The notes: generated by a model from the sequence alone, not told the origin. Positions 23,716 through 32,478 are shown, counted from the stretch's first letter. The stretch is 64,000 bases of DNA from Azospirillum sp. TSO35-2 (GCF_003116095.1 NZ_LGRA01000008.1:315715-379714), one strand, 5' to 3'. A program made the numbers and translations.

Positions 23716-24867
23716 ATGGCCTTGGACAAGGACGTTCTGGAACAACTGCTGGACACGCTGGCTCGCTTCGTCCGCGAAAAGCTGGTCCCGCTGGAACACA
23801 AGGTGGCGGAAGACGACGCCATCCCGCCCGAGGTGATCGGCGCGATGCGTGAGATGGGCCTGTTCGGCCTGTCGATCCCGGAGGAATACGGCGGGCTCGG
23901 CCTGTCGATGGCGGACGAGGTGCAGGTGGCCTTCCAGCTCGGCCAGACCTCGCCGGCCTTCCGCTCGCTGATCGGCACCAACAACGGCATCGGCTCCCAG
24001 GGCATCGTCATCGACGGGACGGAGGAGCAGAAGCAGAACTACCTGCCGCGTCTGGCCTCCGGCGCGATCGTCGGCGCCTTCGCCCTGACCGAGCCGGAAT
24101 CGGGGTCGGACGCCGGTTCGCTGCGCACCACGGCACGGCGCGACGGCGACCATTTCATCCTGAACGGCACCAAGCGCTACATCACCAACGCGCCGCAGGC
24201 CGGCCTGTTCACCGTCTTCGCCCGCACCGACCTGGAGAGCCGCGACGCCCGCGGCGTGTCGGCCTTCCTGGTGGAGGCGGGGACGCCCGGCCTGTCGCTC
24301 GGCCCGATCGACAAGAAGATGGGCCAGAAGGGCGCCCACACCTGCGACGTCATCTTTGAGGATTGCCGGGTACCGGCCAGCGCCATCCTCGGCGGCAAGG
24401 AAGGGCAGGGCTTCAAGACGGCGATGAAGGTGCTGGACCGCGGCCGGCTGCACATCGGCGCGGTCTGCGTCGGACTGGCGGAGCGGCTGATCCGCGACAG
24501 CCTCGCCTACGCCATGGAGCGCAAGCAGTTCGGCCAGCCGCTCGCCGAGTTCCAGCTGATCCAGGCGATGCTGGCCGACAGCCGGGCCGAGGCCTACGCC
24601 GCCCGTTGCATGGTGCTGGAGACGGCGCGCCGCCGCGACGCCGGCCAGAACGTCAACACCGACGCCGCCTGTTGCAAGCTGTTCGCGACCGAGATGGTCG
24701 GCCGCGTCGCCGACCGGGCGGTGCAGATCCATGGCGGTGCCGGCTACATCGCCGACTATGGGATCGAGCGCTTCTACCGCGACGTCCGGCTGTTCCGCAT
24801 CTATGAGGGCACCACCCAGATCCAGCAGCTCGTCATCGCGCGCAACATGATCCGGGAGGCCGCTTGA
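23716..24867 (+). CDS. Acyl-CoA dehydrogenase
   Basis: FAD-dependent dehydrogenase introducing the 2,3-double bond into an acyl-CoA. Family segments are present in order: MREMGLFGLSIPEEYGGLGL, AFALTEPESGSDAGSLRT (flavin binding), RYITNAPQAGLFTVFART, RGRLHIGAVCVGLAERL, AYAMERKQFGQPLAEFQLIQ, AVQIHGGAGYIADY, and RIYEGTTQIQQLVIAR, whose Glu is the catalytic base. Length is 383 aa, normal. The start ATG 23716 follows GGAGAC. It overlaps the next gene by 4 bases if that gene uses TTG 24864. First gene of the catabolic/transport operon; the acyl-chain preference cannot be told from the sequence. Confidence 0.95.
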   Translation: MALDKDVLEQLLDTLARFVREKLVPLEHKVAEDDAIPPEVIGAMREMGLFGLSIPEEYGGLGLSMADEVQVAFQLGQTSPAFRSLIGTNNGIGSQGIVIDGTEEQKQNYLPRLASGAIVGAFALTEPESGSDAGSLRTTARRDGDHFILNGTKRYITNAPQAGLFTVFARTDLESRDARGVSAFLVEAGTPGLSLGPIDKKMGQKGAHTCDVIFEDCRVPASAILGGKEGQGFKTAMKVLDRGRLHIGAVCVGLAERLIRDSLAYAMERKQFGQPLAEFQLIQAMLADSRAEAYAARCMVLETARRRDAGQNVNTDAACCKLFATEMVGRVADRAVQIHGGAGYIADYGIERFYRDVRLFRIYEGTTQIQQLVIARNMIREAA

Positions 24868-26432
24868 CCGTGGCGGGCGTGGCACCGGACTTCGCTGAGA
24901 TGGTGGCGGCGCTGCCGCCGCGCATCAGCCACGCGGCGCTCGCCTGGGCGGAGCGGACGCCGGACGCCCCGGCCCTGTTCGACGGGCGGGAGCGGTGGAG
25001 CTACCGTCGGCTCGCCGCTGCGGTGGGCCGCGCCGCCGGGCACCTCGACCGGCTGGGGGTGCGCGGCGGCGACCGGGTGATGATCGTCTGCGAGAATGGG
25101 CTTGCCGCGGTCACGCTGATCCTGGCGGCGAGCGAGCGCGACGCATGGCCGGTGATCGTCAACGCCCGGCTGTCCGACCGCGAGATCGACACCATCCGCG
25201 ACCACTGCCAGCCGCGCCGCCTGTTCTACACCGACGCGGTGTCGACCGACGCCGCCGCCCACGCCGCCCGGCACGGCGCGGAACCGCTGGGCGATCCCGA
25301 ACTGCCGGCGATGGCCGTCGGCCCGCTGCTGGCGGCGGAACCGGAGCCGGTCCACACCGGCAACGAGCGGCAGGTCGGCGCGCTGATCTACACCTCCGGC
25401 ACCACCGGCAAGCCCAAGGGCGTGATGCTGTCGCACCGCGGGCTGCTGTTCGTCGCCTCGGTGTCGGGCTGGATGCGCGGGCTTTCCAACAACGACCGCA
25501 CCTATGGCGTGCTGCCGGTCAGCCATGTCTTCGGGCTGGCCTCGACCTGCCTCGGCACGCTCTACGCCGGCGGCTGCCTGCACACGGTGCCGCGCTTCGC
25601 GCCGTCCGCGGTCTGGGACGCGCTGGAAACCGACGGCGTGACGGTGTTCCAGGGCGTGCCGGCAATGTACGCCAAGCTGGTGGAGCACGCCACCGTCACC
25701 GGCCGGGCGCCGGTGGCGCCGGCCCTGCGCTACTTGTCGTCGGGTGGCTCGGTGCTCGACCTCGACCTCAAGCGGGCGGTGGAGCGGGTGTTCGGACTGC
25801 CGCTGCACAACGGCTACGGCCTGACCGAATGCTCGCCGACGGTGACGCAGACCCGGCTGGACGCGCCGCGCGCCGACGTGTCGATCGGTCCGGCCCTGCC
25901 GTTGGTGGAACTGCGTTTCGTCGACCACGCCACCGGCCGCGACGTGGCCGACGGCGAGGCGGGGGAACTGTGGGTCCGCGCGCCCAACGTGATGCTGGGC
26001 TATTACCGCGAACCGGCGCTGACCGCGCAGGTCATCACCGACGACGGCTGGCTGAAGACCGGCGACGTCGCCCGGCTGGAGCCGGACGGCTGCGTCGCGG
26101 TGGTCGGCCGCATCCGCGAGATCGTCATCCGCTCCGGCTTCAACGTCTATCCGGAGGAGGTGGAGGGGGTGCTGACCAGCCACCCGGCGGTGACGCTGGC
26201 CGCGGTGGTCGGCCACGCTGTCGCCGGCAACGAGGAGGTCGTGGCCTTCGTCCAGTTCGTCCCCGGCCGCGGCGCGACAGAAGAGGAGTTGAAGGGCTGG
26301 GCCGCCGAACGGCTCGCCCCCTACAAGCGCCCGGCCCGCATCATCGCCATGGACGCGCTGCCGGCCAGCCCGACCGGCAAGCTGCTGAAAAGCGGCCTGC
26401 GCGCGCTGGCGGCACAGGTGATGGACGCCTGA
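24864..26432 (+). CDS. Acid-CoA ligase (AMP-dependent synthetase)
   Basis: 522-aa ANL-superfamily ligase that activates a carboxylic acid with ATP and CoA. P-loop-like A3 motif: LIYTSGTTGKPKGVMLSHRG. Aromatic/acceptor region: PVSHVFGLASTCLG. A5: NGYGLTECSP. A7/A8: GWLKTGDVARLEPDG and GRIREIVIRSGFNVYPEEVE. Terminal catalytic lysine: PASPTGKLLKSGLR. No signal or membrane segment. The start may be TTG 24864 (overlapping the upstream stop) or GTG 24870, better spaced from GGGAGG at 24854-24859. It sits between the acyl-CoA dehydrogenase and the importer genes, so it presumably activates the acid that the importer takes up (inference). Confidence 0.94.
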   Translation: MTVAGVAPDFAEMVAALPPRISHAALAWAERTPDAPALFDGRERWSYRRLAAAVGRAAGHLDRLGVRGGDRVMIVCENGLAAVTLILAASERDAWPVIVNARLSDREIDTIRDHCQPRRLFYTDAVSTDAAAHAARHGAEPLGDPELPAMAVGPLLAAEPEPVHTGNERQVGALIYTSGTTGKPKGVMLSHRGLLFVASVSGWMRGLSNNDRTYGVLPVSHVFGLASTCLGTLYAGGCLHTVPRFAPSAVWDALETDGVTVFQGVPAMYAKLVEHATVTGRAPVAPALRYLSSGGSVLDLDLKRAVERVFGLPLHNGYGLTECSPTVTQTRLDAPRADVSIGPALPLVELRFVDHATGRDVADGEAGELWVRAPNVMLGYYREPALTAQVITDDGWLKTGDVARLEPDGCVAVVGRIREIVIRSGFNVYPEEVEGVLTSHPAVTLAAVVGHAVAGNEEVVAFVQFVPGRGATEEELKGWAAERLAPYKRPARIIAMDALPASPTGKLLKSGLRALAAQVMDA

Positions 26433-26470
26433 CATCAACGAACAAAAGACCCGAGGGAGGAAACAGGACC

Positions 26471-27664
26471 ATGACGCGCCAGACCAGGACGCAGAAACTC
26501 GCCCATCTCGTGACCGTGTCGGCCCTGGCGCTGTCGGTCGCGCTCGGTGTCGGCGCGGCCCAGGCCAAGGAGTTCCTGCTCGGCTCCGAACTGCCGCTCA
26601 CCGGCAGCCTCGCCCGGGTCGGCCAGGGCATGCAGGAGGGGATTGCCGTCGCCATCGAGATGGCGAACAAGGCCCACGCCGGCAAGCACAGCTTCAAGGT
26701 CGAGACCATCGACGACGAGACCTCGCCGGCCAAGGCGGTCGCGGCGGTGGAGAAGCTGGTCGGCGACGGGGTGGTCGCCATCACCGGCGGCTACGGCTCC
26801 AACATCATCGGCCCGGCGTCGGAAGCGGCGCAGAAGGCCGGGCTGGTCTACATCACCTCGGGCGGCGTGGCGCCGGAACTGACCCAGCGCGGCTACCCGA
26901 CCTTCTTCCGCATCAACAACACCGACGGCTACGCGCTGGCGATGATCGGCCTGCTGCAGGAGATCGGCGCCAAGAAGGTGTCGATCGTCTACCTGAACAA
27001 GGACGCCACCAGCAGCCTCGCCAAACAGGTCGGCCAAGCGCTGACCGCCAAGGGCGTCACCGTCGGCACGCACGAGTTCGACGGCTCGACCAGCGACTTC
27101 AAGCCGCTGATCAACAAGGTGAAGCTGCAGGACCGGCCCGACGCCATCGCCATGGTCGGCTATGAGAACGACTATGTCGGCATCCTGCGCGCCGCCAAGG
27201 TGCTGAAGCCGACGGTCAAGGCAATGGTCGGCGTCTGGTCGCTCGCCACCGCGCAGATGGCCAAGGAATTCCCCGACCTGATGGAGAATGTCTACGGCAC
27301 CTCGATGCTGCCCTATCCGGTGGAGTTCACCCAGCCCGAGGCGGTCGAGTTCGCGGCGACCTACAAGACGCTGTTCAACAAGGACCCCGACTATCTGGGC
27401 CAGTTCGGCTATGTCCAGACCCGCCTGCTGATCGACGCCGTGCTGCGCGCCGACGAGGCCGGGACGCTGGCCAAGGGCGGCCTGCCCGAGGAGCTGCGCA
27501 AGACCGACGCCAAGACGCTGATCGGCCGCGTCACCTTCGACAAGAGCGGCGACAACCCGAACTTCACCCACCGCATGGGCCAGCACCAGGGCGGCAAGGT
27601 GGTGCTGGTCTGGCCGAAGGACGACGCCAACGGAAAGATGAACTTCCCGGCGGTGCCGTGGTGA
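26471..27664 (+). CDS. Branched-chain-type ABC importer substrate-binding protein (LivJ-like)
   Basis: 397-aa periplasmic receptor of the HAAT/Liv family. Sec signal: HLVTVSALALSVALGVGAAQA, cleaved before KEFLLGSELPLTG. Type I periplasmic fold motifs: DDETSPAKAVAAVEKLV, ITGGYGSNIIGPASEAAQKAGLVYITSG, YPTFFRINNTDGYALAMIG and TSDFKPLINKVKLQ. Such receptors bind amino acids but also aromatic and aliphatic carboxylates. The flanking CoA ligase, dehydrogenase and crotonase argue for a carboxylic acid ligand here (inference). The gene is preceded by GAGGGAGGAAAC and followed by a compact hairpin before livH. Confidence 0.93.
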   Translation: MTRQTRTQKLAHLVTVSALALSVALGVGAAQAKEFLLGSELPLTGSLARVGQGMQEGIAVAIEMANKAHAGKHSFKVETIDDETSPAKAVAAVEKLVGDGVVAITGGYGSNIIGPASEAAQKAGLVYITSGGVAPELTQRGYPTFFRINNTDGYALAMIGLLQEIGAKKVSIVYLNKDATSSLAKQVGQALTAKGVTVGTHEFDGSTSDFKPLINKVKLQDRPDAIAMVGYENDYVGILRAAKVLKPTVKAMVGVWSLATAQMAKEFPDLMENVYGTSMLPYPVEFTQPEAVEFAATYKTLFNKDPDYLGQFGYVQTRLLIDAVLRADEAGTLAKGGLPEELRKTDAKTLIGRVTFDKSGDNPNFTHRMGQHQGGKVVLVWPKDDANGKMNFPAVPW

Positions 27665-27673
27665 GTGGAGGCT

Positions 27674-27696
27674 CCCTCTCCCGGGACGGGAGAGGG
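27674..27696 (+). repeat. Short palindromic intercistronic element (CCCTCTCCC/GGGAGAGGG)
   Basis: Perfect 9-bp stem with the 5-base loop GGGAC, lying between the binding-protein and permease genes. The same CCCTCTCCC/GGGAGAGGG core occurs in the element inside the large TPR-glycosyltransferase gene (54841-55068), and a partial copy lies beside dctD (43034-43050). A REP-like element that protects the upstream mRNA and lets the receptor exceed the permease is a reasonable inference. Confidence 0.6.
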
Positions 27697-27736
27697 CCTG
27701 ACGCCCAACCCGCCCACCCCCAACAGGGCGCAATCC

Positions 27737-28615
27737 ATGCTTGAACTGACGCTCCAGGCACTGTTCTCCGGCCTGCTCGCCGGCGGCTATTACGCGACCG
27801 TGGCGGTCGGGCTGGCGCTGGTGTTCGGCACCATGCGGGTCATCAACCTCGCCCATGGCGAACTGGTGCTGCTGGCCGCCTACGTCGCCTACGCCGCGGA
27901 AACCAACTACGGCATCAATCCGGTGATGGCGATCCCGGTGGCGCTGGTGATCGTCGGGGCGGCCTCGGCGCTGGTCTACGCGCTGCTCAGCCGCATCCAC
28001 CAGGACCGCGAGATCAACTCGCTGATCCTCACCTTCGGGCTGGGGATCATCCTGACCAACGCCATCCTGTCGATCTGGGCGGCCGACATCCATTCGACCT
28101 CCAACGCCTGGTTCCAGGATTCCGTCGTGGTCGCCGACACGCTGTTCGCGATGAACGCGGAGGTCGCGTCCTTCGTCGGCGGGCTGGTGCTGATGGCCGG
28201 GGTGTGGTGGTGGCTGAACCATTCCTGGCAAGGGCGGGCGGTGCGGGCGCTGTCGTCGAACCGGGCGGCGGCGACGCTGATGGGAGTCAACCCGCGGAAG
28301 ATCGAGATCCTGTCCTTCCTGATTGCGGCATTGCTGGCAACCTTCGCCGGCTTCGCCATCTACACCGGCAAGACCGTCTTCCCGGCGCTGGGCCATGTGC
28401 TGACGGTCAAGGCCTTCATCATCACCGTGCTGGCCGGCATGGGGTCGATCCCCGGCGTGCTGATCGGTGCCGTCATGATCGGCGTCATCGAATCGCTGAC
28501 GGTGACCTATCTGTCGGCCTCGTTGCAGGAGTTGGCGGGAATGATCCTGTTCCTGGTCGTGCTGTTCGTCTCGCCCTCGGGCCTGTTCGGCGGCGGAAGG
28601 GCGTTGGCGCGATGA
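27737..28615 (+). CDS. ABC importer permease, LivH-like
   Basis: 292-aa inner-membrane permease of the branched-chain amino acid family, about eight hydrophobic segments. Signature LivH features: FSGLLAGGYYATVAVGLALV, FGTMRVINLAHGELVLLAAY, and VLAGMGSIPGVLIGAVMIGVIES, which is the conserved cytoplasmic EAA-like loop contacting the ATPases. The start is ATG 27737; an in-frame extension to 27665 would translate the palindromic element. It overlaps livM by 4 bases (ATGA). Confidence 0.94.
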   Translation: MLELTLQALFSGLLAGGYYATVAVGLALVFGTMRVINLAHGELVLLAAYVAYAAETNYGINPVMAIPVALVIVGAASALVYALLSRIHQDREINSLILTFGLGIILTNAILSIWAADIHSTSNAWFQDSVVVADTLFAMNAEVASFVGGLVLMAGVWWWLNHSWQGRAVRALSSNRAAATLMGVNPRKIEILSFLIAALLATFAGFAIYTGKTVFPALGHVLTVKAFIITVLAGMGSIPGVLIGAVMIGVIESLTVTYLSASLQELAGMILFLVVLFVSPSGLFGGGRALAR

Positions 28616-29583
28616 CCACGAAACACGTGAACCGGCTTCTTCTGATCGTGGCGCTGGCTGTCGCCTATGTCGGCGTGCCGCTGCTGTTCGGCGGCAACGC
28701 CTATGTGCTGGGGCTGATCGTGGCGGCGCTGACCATCGCCGGGGTGGCGGTGGCCTGGGCGCTGCTGGGCAATCTGGGCGGCATGGTCAGCTTTGGGCAC
28801 GCCGCCTTCTTCGGCGTCGGCTCCTACACCTCGGCGGTCCTGGCGATGAAGCTGGGGGTGCCGGTGTTCGCCGCCATGCTGCTGGGCGGAGTCGGAGCGG
28901 CGGTGTCGTCCATCGCCATGCTGCCGGCGCTGCGGCTGCGCGGCCCCTACTTCGCGCTTGCCATCCTGGCCTACGCCCACATCTTCCAGATCCTGGCGAC
29001 GGAGATGACGCCGGTCACCGGCGGCGCCGGCGGGCTGCTGTCGATCCCGCGCTTTCCCGCCGTCTTCGGCGTCGATTTCGGCGAGAAAACCGGCGGCTAC
29101 CTGATCATCCTGACCATCATCGTGCTGTCGGGGCTGGCCTACGACGCGGTGCGGCGCAGCAGCTGGGGCCTCGCGCTCAAGGCGATGCACGACACCGAGG
29201 TGGCGACCCGCGTCGTCGGCGTGCCCAGCACCCACCTGAAGGCGGCGATGCTGGCGCTGTCGGCCTTCATCACCGGGGTGGTCGGCGCCTTCAACGCCCA
29301 TTTCATCAGCTTCCTGGAACCCGACTACGCCTTTTCCAGCGGTTGGACGGTGCTGCCGATCGCCGCGGCGATCTTCGGCGGCTACCGCACGGTGTGGGGG
29401 CCGGTGGTGGGGGCGCTGGCGATCTATCTGCTCGACCAGCTGCTGTTCAAGCCGATCATGCCGCACGGCCACCAGATGGTGCTGGGCGTCCTGCTCTGCG
29501 CGATGATCCTGTTCAGCCCCGGCGGCCTGATGCCCGCCTTGCGCCGCCGCGCCGCCAAGGAGGCCCGCCATGCTCACGCTTGA
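28612..29583 (+). CDS. ABC importer permease, LivM-like
   Basis: 323-aa second permease of the Liv importer. Conserved parts: GNLGGMVSFGHAAFFGVGSYTSAVL, LRLRGPYFALAILAYAHIFQ, GGAGGLLSIPRFPAVFG and AAIFGGYRTVWGPVVGALAI. Multiple membrane helices. The start ATG 28612 overlaps the livH stop, and the 3' end overlaps livG by 14 bases, so the three genes are translated as a unit. Confidence 0.94.
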   Translation: MTTKHVNRLLLIVALAVAYVGVPLLFGGNAYVLGLIVAALTIAGVAVAWALLGNLGGMVSFGHAAFFGVGSYTSAVLAMKLGVPVFAAMLLGGVGAAVSSIAMLPALRLRGPYFALAILAYAHIFQILATEMTPVTGGAGGLLSIPRFPAVFGVDFGEKTGGYLIILTIIVLSGLAYDAVRRSSWGLALKAMHDTEVATRVVGVPSTHLKAAMLALSAFITGVVGAFNAHFISFLEPDYAFSSGWTVLPIAAAIFGGYRTVWGPVVGALAIYLLDQLLFKPIMPHGHQMVLGVLLCAMILFSPGGLMPALRRRAAKEARHAHA

Positions 29584-30283
29584 AGGGGTGCAGGTCAATT
29601 TCGGCGGGGTGCAGGCGTTGAAGAGCGCCAGCTTTTCGGTCGGCGAGGGTGAGAGCATCGGGCTGGTCGGCCCGAACGGCGCCGGCAAGACCACGCTGTT
29701 CAACGTAATCTCCGGCGTGGTGCGCCCGACCGGCGGGCGGCTGGACTTCCGTGGCGCCTCGCTCTTGAGGCTGCCGGAATGGAAGCGGGCGCGGCTCGGC
29801 ATCGGCCGCAGTTTCCAGATCCCGCGCCCGCTCGGCCACTGCACGGTGCGGGAGAACCTGATCGTCGCCCAGCGCTTCGGCGCCGGGAAGAAGGACCCGA
29901 AGCGGATCGATGAGATCCTCGACCTCCTGAACCTGCGCGAGAAGGCCGACCGCGACGCCACCACCGAACTGGCGCTGACCGAGCACAAGGCGCTGGAGGT
30001 CGGCAAGGCGCTGGCGACCGAACCCAGCCTGCTGCTGCTGGACGAGGTGCTGGCCGGGCTGGAGACCAACAGCAAGCGCGCCTTCATGGAACGGCTGGCG
30101 GTGGTGCGCGAGCGCTACCGCCTCGCCATGGTCATCATCGAGCATGACATCCCGACCATCGCGGCGCTGTGCCCGCGCGTGCTGGTGCTGAACTTCGGCC
30201 AGATCATCGCCGACGGCACCCCCGACGCGGTGTTCCGCGACCCGGAGGTGATCCGCAGCTACACCGGCGAAACCACGCTGTGA
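29570..30283 (+). CDS. ABC importer ATPase, LivG-like
   Basis: 237-aa ATP-binding subunit. Walker A: GPNGAGKTTLFNVISG. Q-loop region: GIGRSFQIPRPLGHCTVREN. Walker B: PSLLLLDEVLAGLE. H-loop: MVIIEHDIPTI. The signature region is LALTEHKALEVGKALAT, where LSGG is usual; this deviation is notable because the LivF-like partner has a clean LSGGEAQ. It overlaps livM at its start and is followed after 13 bases by livF. It couples ATP hydrolysis to transport with LivF. Confidence 0.93.
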   Translation: MLTLEGVQVNFGGVQALKSASFSVGEGESIGLVGPNGAGKTTLFNVISGVVRPTGGRLDFRGASLLRLPEWKRARLGIGRSFQIPRPLGHCTVRENLIVAQRFGAGKKDPKRIDEILDLLNLREKADRDATTELALTEHKALEVGKALATEPSLLLLDEVLAGLETNSKRAFMERLAVVRERYRLAMVIIEHDIPTIAALCPRVLVLNFGQIIADGTPDAVFRDPEVIRSYTGETTL

Positions 30284-30296
30284 AGGGGCCCTTCCG

Positions 30297-31019
30297 ATGA
30301 GCAACGCCTTGGACATCCTGACCCTGCGGGCCGGCTATGGCGCCATCAACGTGTTGTGGGATGTCTCACTGTCGGTGGAGACCGGCAAGACGACGGTGAT
30401 CGTCGGCCCGAACGGCGCCGGCAAGACCACGCTGCTGCGCGCCATCATGGGGCTGGTGCCGGTGACGGCCGGCGACATCCGCGTCGACGGGCAGAGCCGC
30501 AAGGGCATGAAGACCTGGGACAGCGTCGCCGACGGGGTGGTGATGATCCCGGAAGGCCGGATGATCTTCGCCGACATGACGGTGGAGGACAATTTGATGA
30601 TGGGCGCCTTCCCGCGCGGCTGCCGGCCCGACTGGAAGCGCAACAAGGCGATGGTCCTCGACCTGTTCCCCCGGCTGGCGGAGCGGCGCGGCCAGATCGC
30701 CGGCACCCTGTCGGGCGGCGAGGCGCAGATGCTCGCCATCGGCCGCGGCCTGATGGAACAGCCGCGCGTCTGCCTGATCGACGAGCCGTCGCTGGGCCTC
30801 GCCCCCGTCGTCGTCGACGAGATCTTCCGCATCCTGGCGCGGCTGCGGGCGGAAGGCCTGACCATCCTGCTGGTGGAGCAGAACACCGGCCGCGCCCTGA
30901 AGATCGCCGACCATGTCTATCTGATGCAGTCGGGCAAGGTGGTGCTGTCGGAACGCGGCGACCGGGTGGACCTGGAGCGGCTGCACGCGCTTTACTTCGC
31001 CCACGACAGCGTAGCGTGA
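30297..31019 (+). CDS. ABC importer ATPase, LivF-like
   Basis: 240-aa second ATPase. Walker A: GPNGAGKTTLLRAIMG. Signature: AGTLSGGEAQMLAIGRGLME. Walker B: RVCLIDEPSLGLAP. H-loop region: TILLVEQNTGRAL, with Gln-Asn in the position typical of LivF proteins. Its TGA overlaps the ATG of the thioesterase (TGATG at 31017-31021), tying transport to the downstream CoA-thioester enzymes. Confidence 0.94.
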   Translation: MSNALDILTLRAGYGAINVLWDVSLSVETGKTTVIVGPNGAGKTTLLRAIMGLVPVTAGDIRVDGQSRKGMKTWDSVADGVVMIPEGRMIFADMTVEDNLMMGAFPRGCRPDWKRNKAMVLDLFPRLAERRGQIAGTLSGGEAQMLAIGRGLMEQPRVCLIDEPSLGLAPVVVDEIFRILARLRAEGLTILLVEQNTGRALKIADHVYLMQSGKVVLSERGDRVDLERLHALYFAHDSVA

Positions 31020-31462
31020 TGGGAACGGGTATGGATGATCTGTTGAACGGCGAACCGCCATCGGGCTTCCAGCAGCTTCTGGGTTATGCCCTGAGTCGCT
31101 GGCAGGAGGGGGAGGCGGAGCTGACGATGACCATCGACGACCGCCACCTGAACCGGGCCGGGGTGGTCCATGGCGGGGTGCTGGCGACTCTTTTGGACAC
31201 GGTTTCCGGATTCTCGGCAACATACTGTCCGGTGCCCGGCCGGGTGCGGCGGGTGGTGACGCTGTCGCTGTCGACCAGCTTCCTGGGGCAGGCACGGACC
31301 GGTACGCTGGTCGCCACCGGCCGGCTGCGCGGCGGCGGGCGCAAGATCATCGGGGCGGCGGCGGAGATCCGCCACCGCGACACCGGCGCCCTGATCGCCA
31401 CGTCGGAAGGCATGTTCAAATACCGGCCGGGCAGCGAAAACCGGGAGGGAACCGAGCCATGA
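31019..31462 (+). CDS. PaaI-like hotdog-fold thioesterase
   Basis: 147-aa acyl-CoA thioesterase of the hotdog superfamily. The active-site region LNRAGVVHGGVLATLLDTVSG contains the HGG and acidic residue of PaaI/4-hydroxybenzoyl-CoA thioesterases. VVTLSLSTSFLGQARTGTL and KIIGAAAEIRHRDTGALIA are the expected strands. It could release a stalled CoA ester or recycle CoA in the pathway (inference). The start ATG 31019 overlaps livF; ATG 31031 is a second choice. It overlaps the crotonase gene by 4 bases. Confidence 0.88.
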   Translation: MGTGMDDLLNGEPPSGFQQLLGYALSRWQEGEAELTMTIDDRHLNRAGVVHGGVLATLLDTVSGFSATYCPVPGRVRRVVTLSLSTSFLGQARTGTLVATGRLRGGGRKIIGAAAEIRHRDTGALIATSEGMFKYRPGSENREGTEP

Positions 31463-32241
31463 CAGGGCAATTGACCGTCGCGCAGCAGGGTCGCGTGATG
31501 GTGCTGACGATGGACGACGCGGCCACCAAGAACGCGCTGGGGCCGGAGATGATGGCCGCCGCGCGCGACGCGCTGGTCCGCGCCGCCGAGGATCCGGGGG
31601 TCGGCGCCATCGTGCTGACCGGGGCCAACGGAAGCTTCTGCTCCGGCGGCAACCTGGGCCGGCTGCTCGGCAACGCCAAGGCCGATCCGGACGTCACCCG
31701 CGCCAGCCTGGAGCGCTTCCACGGCTGGACCCGCGCCATGCGCGCCTGCCCCAAGCCGGTGATCGCCGCGGTCGAAGGGGCCGCCGCCGGGGCGGGGTTC
31801 TCCATCGCGCTCGGCTGCGACCTGATCGTCGCGGCGGAGGACGCGGTGTTCACGCTGGCCTATGTGAAGGTCGGGCTGAACCCGGACGGCGGCGCGTCGG
31901 CCTTCCTGGCGCGGGCGGCGACGCCCCAGCTTGCCGCCGAGATCATGTTCGAAGGCGGCAAGATCGGCGCGGCGCGGCTGGCCCAGCTCGCCATCGTCAA
32001 CCGCGTGGTGGCGCCCGGCACGACGCTGGCGGAGGCGATGGCCTGGGCGCAGCGGCTGGCCGAGGGACCGACGCTGGCGATCGGCCGGGCCAAGCGGCTG
32101 ATCGAGGCCGGCTTCGGCCCGCCCGACGACCAGCTCGACCGCGAGGCCGCCTTCTTCGTCGAGGCGCTGCACGGCGCCGAAGCGGCGGAGGGCATCACCG
32201 CCTTCTTCGAGAAGCGGGCGCCAAGCTACCCACGGGGCTGA
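31459..32241 (+). CDS. Crotonase-family protein, PaaG/isomerase-like active site
   Basis: 260-aa enoyl-CoA hydratase/isomerase family protein. Oxyanion-hole motifs: GSFCSGGNL and AAVEGAAAGAGFSIALGCDLI. In place of the paired catalytic glutamates of hydratases it has FTLAYVKVGLNPDGGAS: Tyr at the Glu144 position and Asp at the Glu164 position of rat crotonase. PaaG-type ring-oxepin isomerases also lack the first Glu and carry Asp at the second, so isomerisation is at least as likely as hydration. Last gene of the operon, overlapping the thioesterase by 4 bases (ATGA). Confidence 0.9.
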   Translation: MTGQLTVAQQGRVMVLTMDDAATKNALGPEMMAAARDALVRAAEDPGVGAIVLTGANGSFCSGGNLGRLLGNAKADPDVTRASLERFHGWTRAMRACPKPVIAAVEGAAAGAGFSIALGCDLIVAAEDAVFTLAYVKVGLNPDGGASAFLARAATPQLAAEIMFEGGKIGAARLAQLAIVNRVVAPGTTLAEAMAWAQRLAEGPTLAIGRAKRLIEAGFGPPDDQLDREAAFFVEALHGAEAAEGITAFFEKRAPSYPRG

Positions 32242-32259
32242 CCGCGCGGCTGTTCCGGC

Positions 32260-32478
32260 TCAGGCCAGCAGCGACAGGGTCGGGTCGGGCGGGGTGGGGG
32301 CGGCGTTTTCCAGCAGGCGGGCGACGTCTTCGGGCGCCCCCGCCACCCGCAGCGGCTCAGACCCGCCGCTGAGATGCACCTCGGTTTCACCATTCGCGGT
32401 GCCGCGCAGGTAGACCACACCCAGCGGGTTCACCAGAACGGATGCCCCGGAGGTGTCGGTCAGTTCAACGAATGCCAT
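32260..32478 (-). CDS. Small FlbD-like protein
   Basis: 72-aa protein: MAFVELTDTSGASVLVNPLG then VVYLRGTANGETEVHLSGG. A two-hairpin beta pattern followed by a short helix (PEDVARLLENA) resembles the FlbD/SwrD small-protein family, but similarity is weak and the function is unknown. The start ATG 32478 has AGAGGA 9 bases upstream; in-frame extension to 32535 is not needed. It converges on the crotonase gene (18 bases between stops) and is divergent from the response regulator. Confidence 0.6.
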   Translation of the reverse strand: MAFVELTDTSGASVLVNPLGVVYLRGTANGETEVHLSGGSEPLRVAGAPEDVARLLENAAPTPPDPTLSLLA

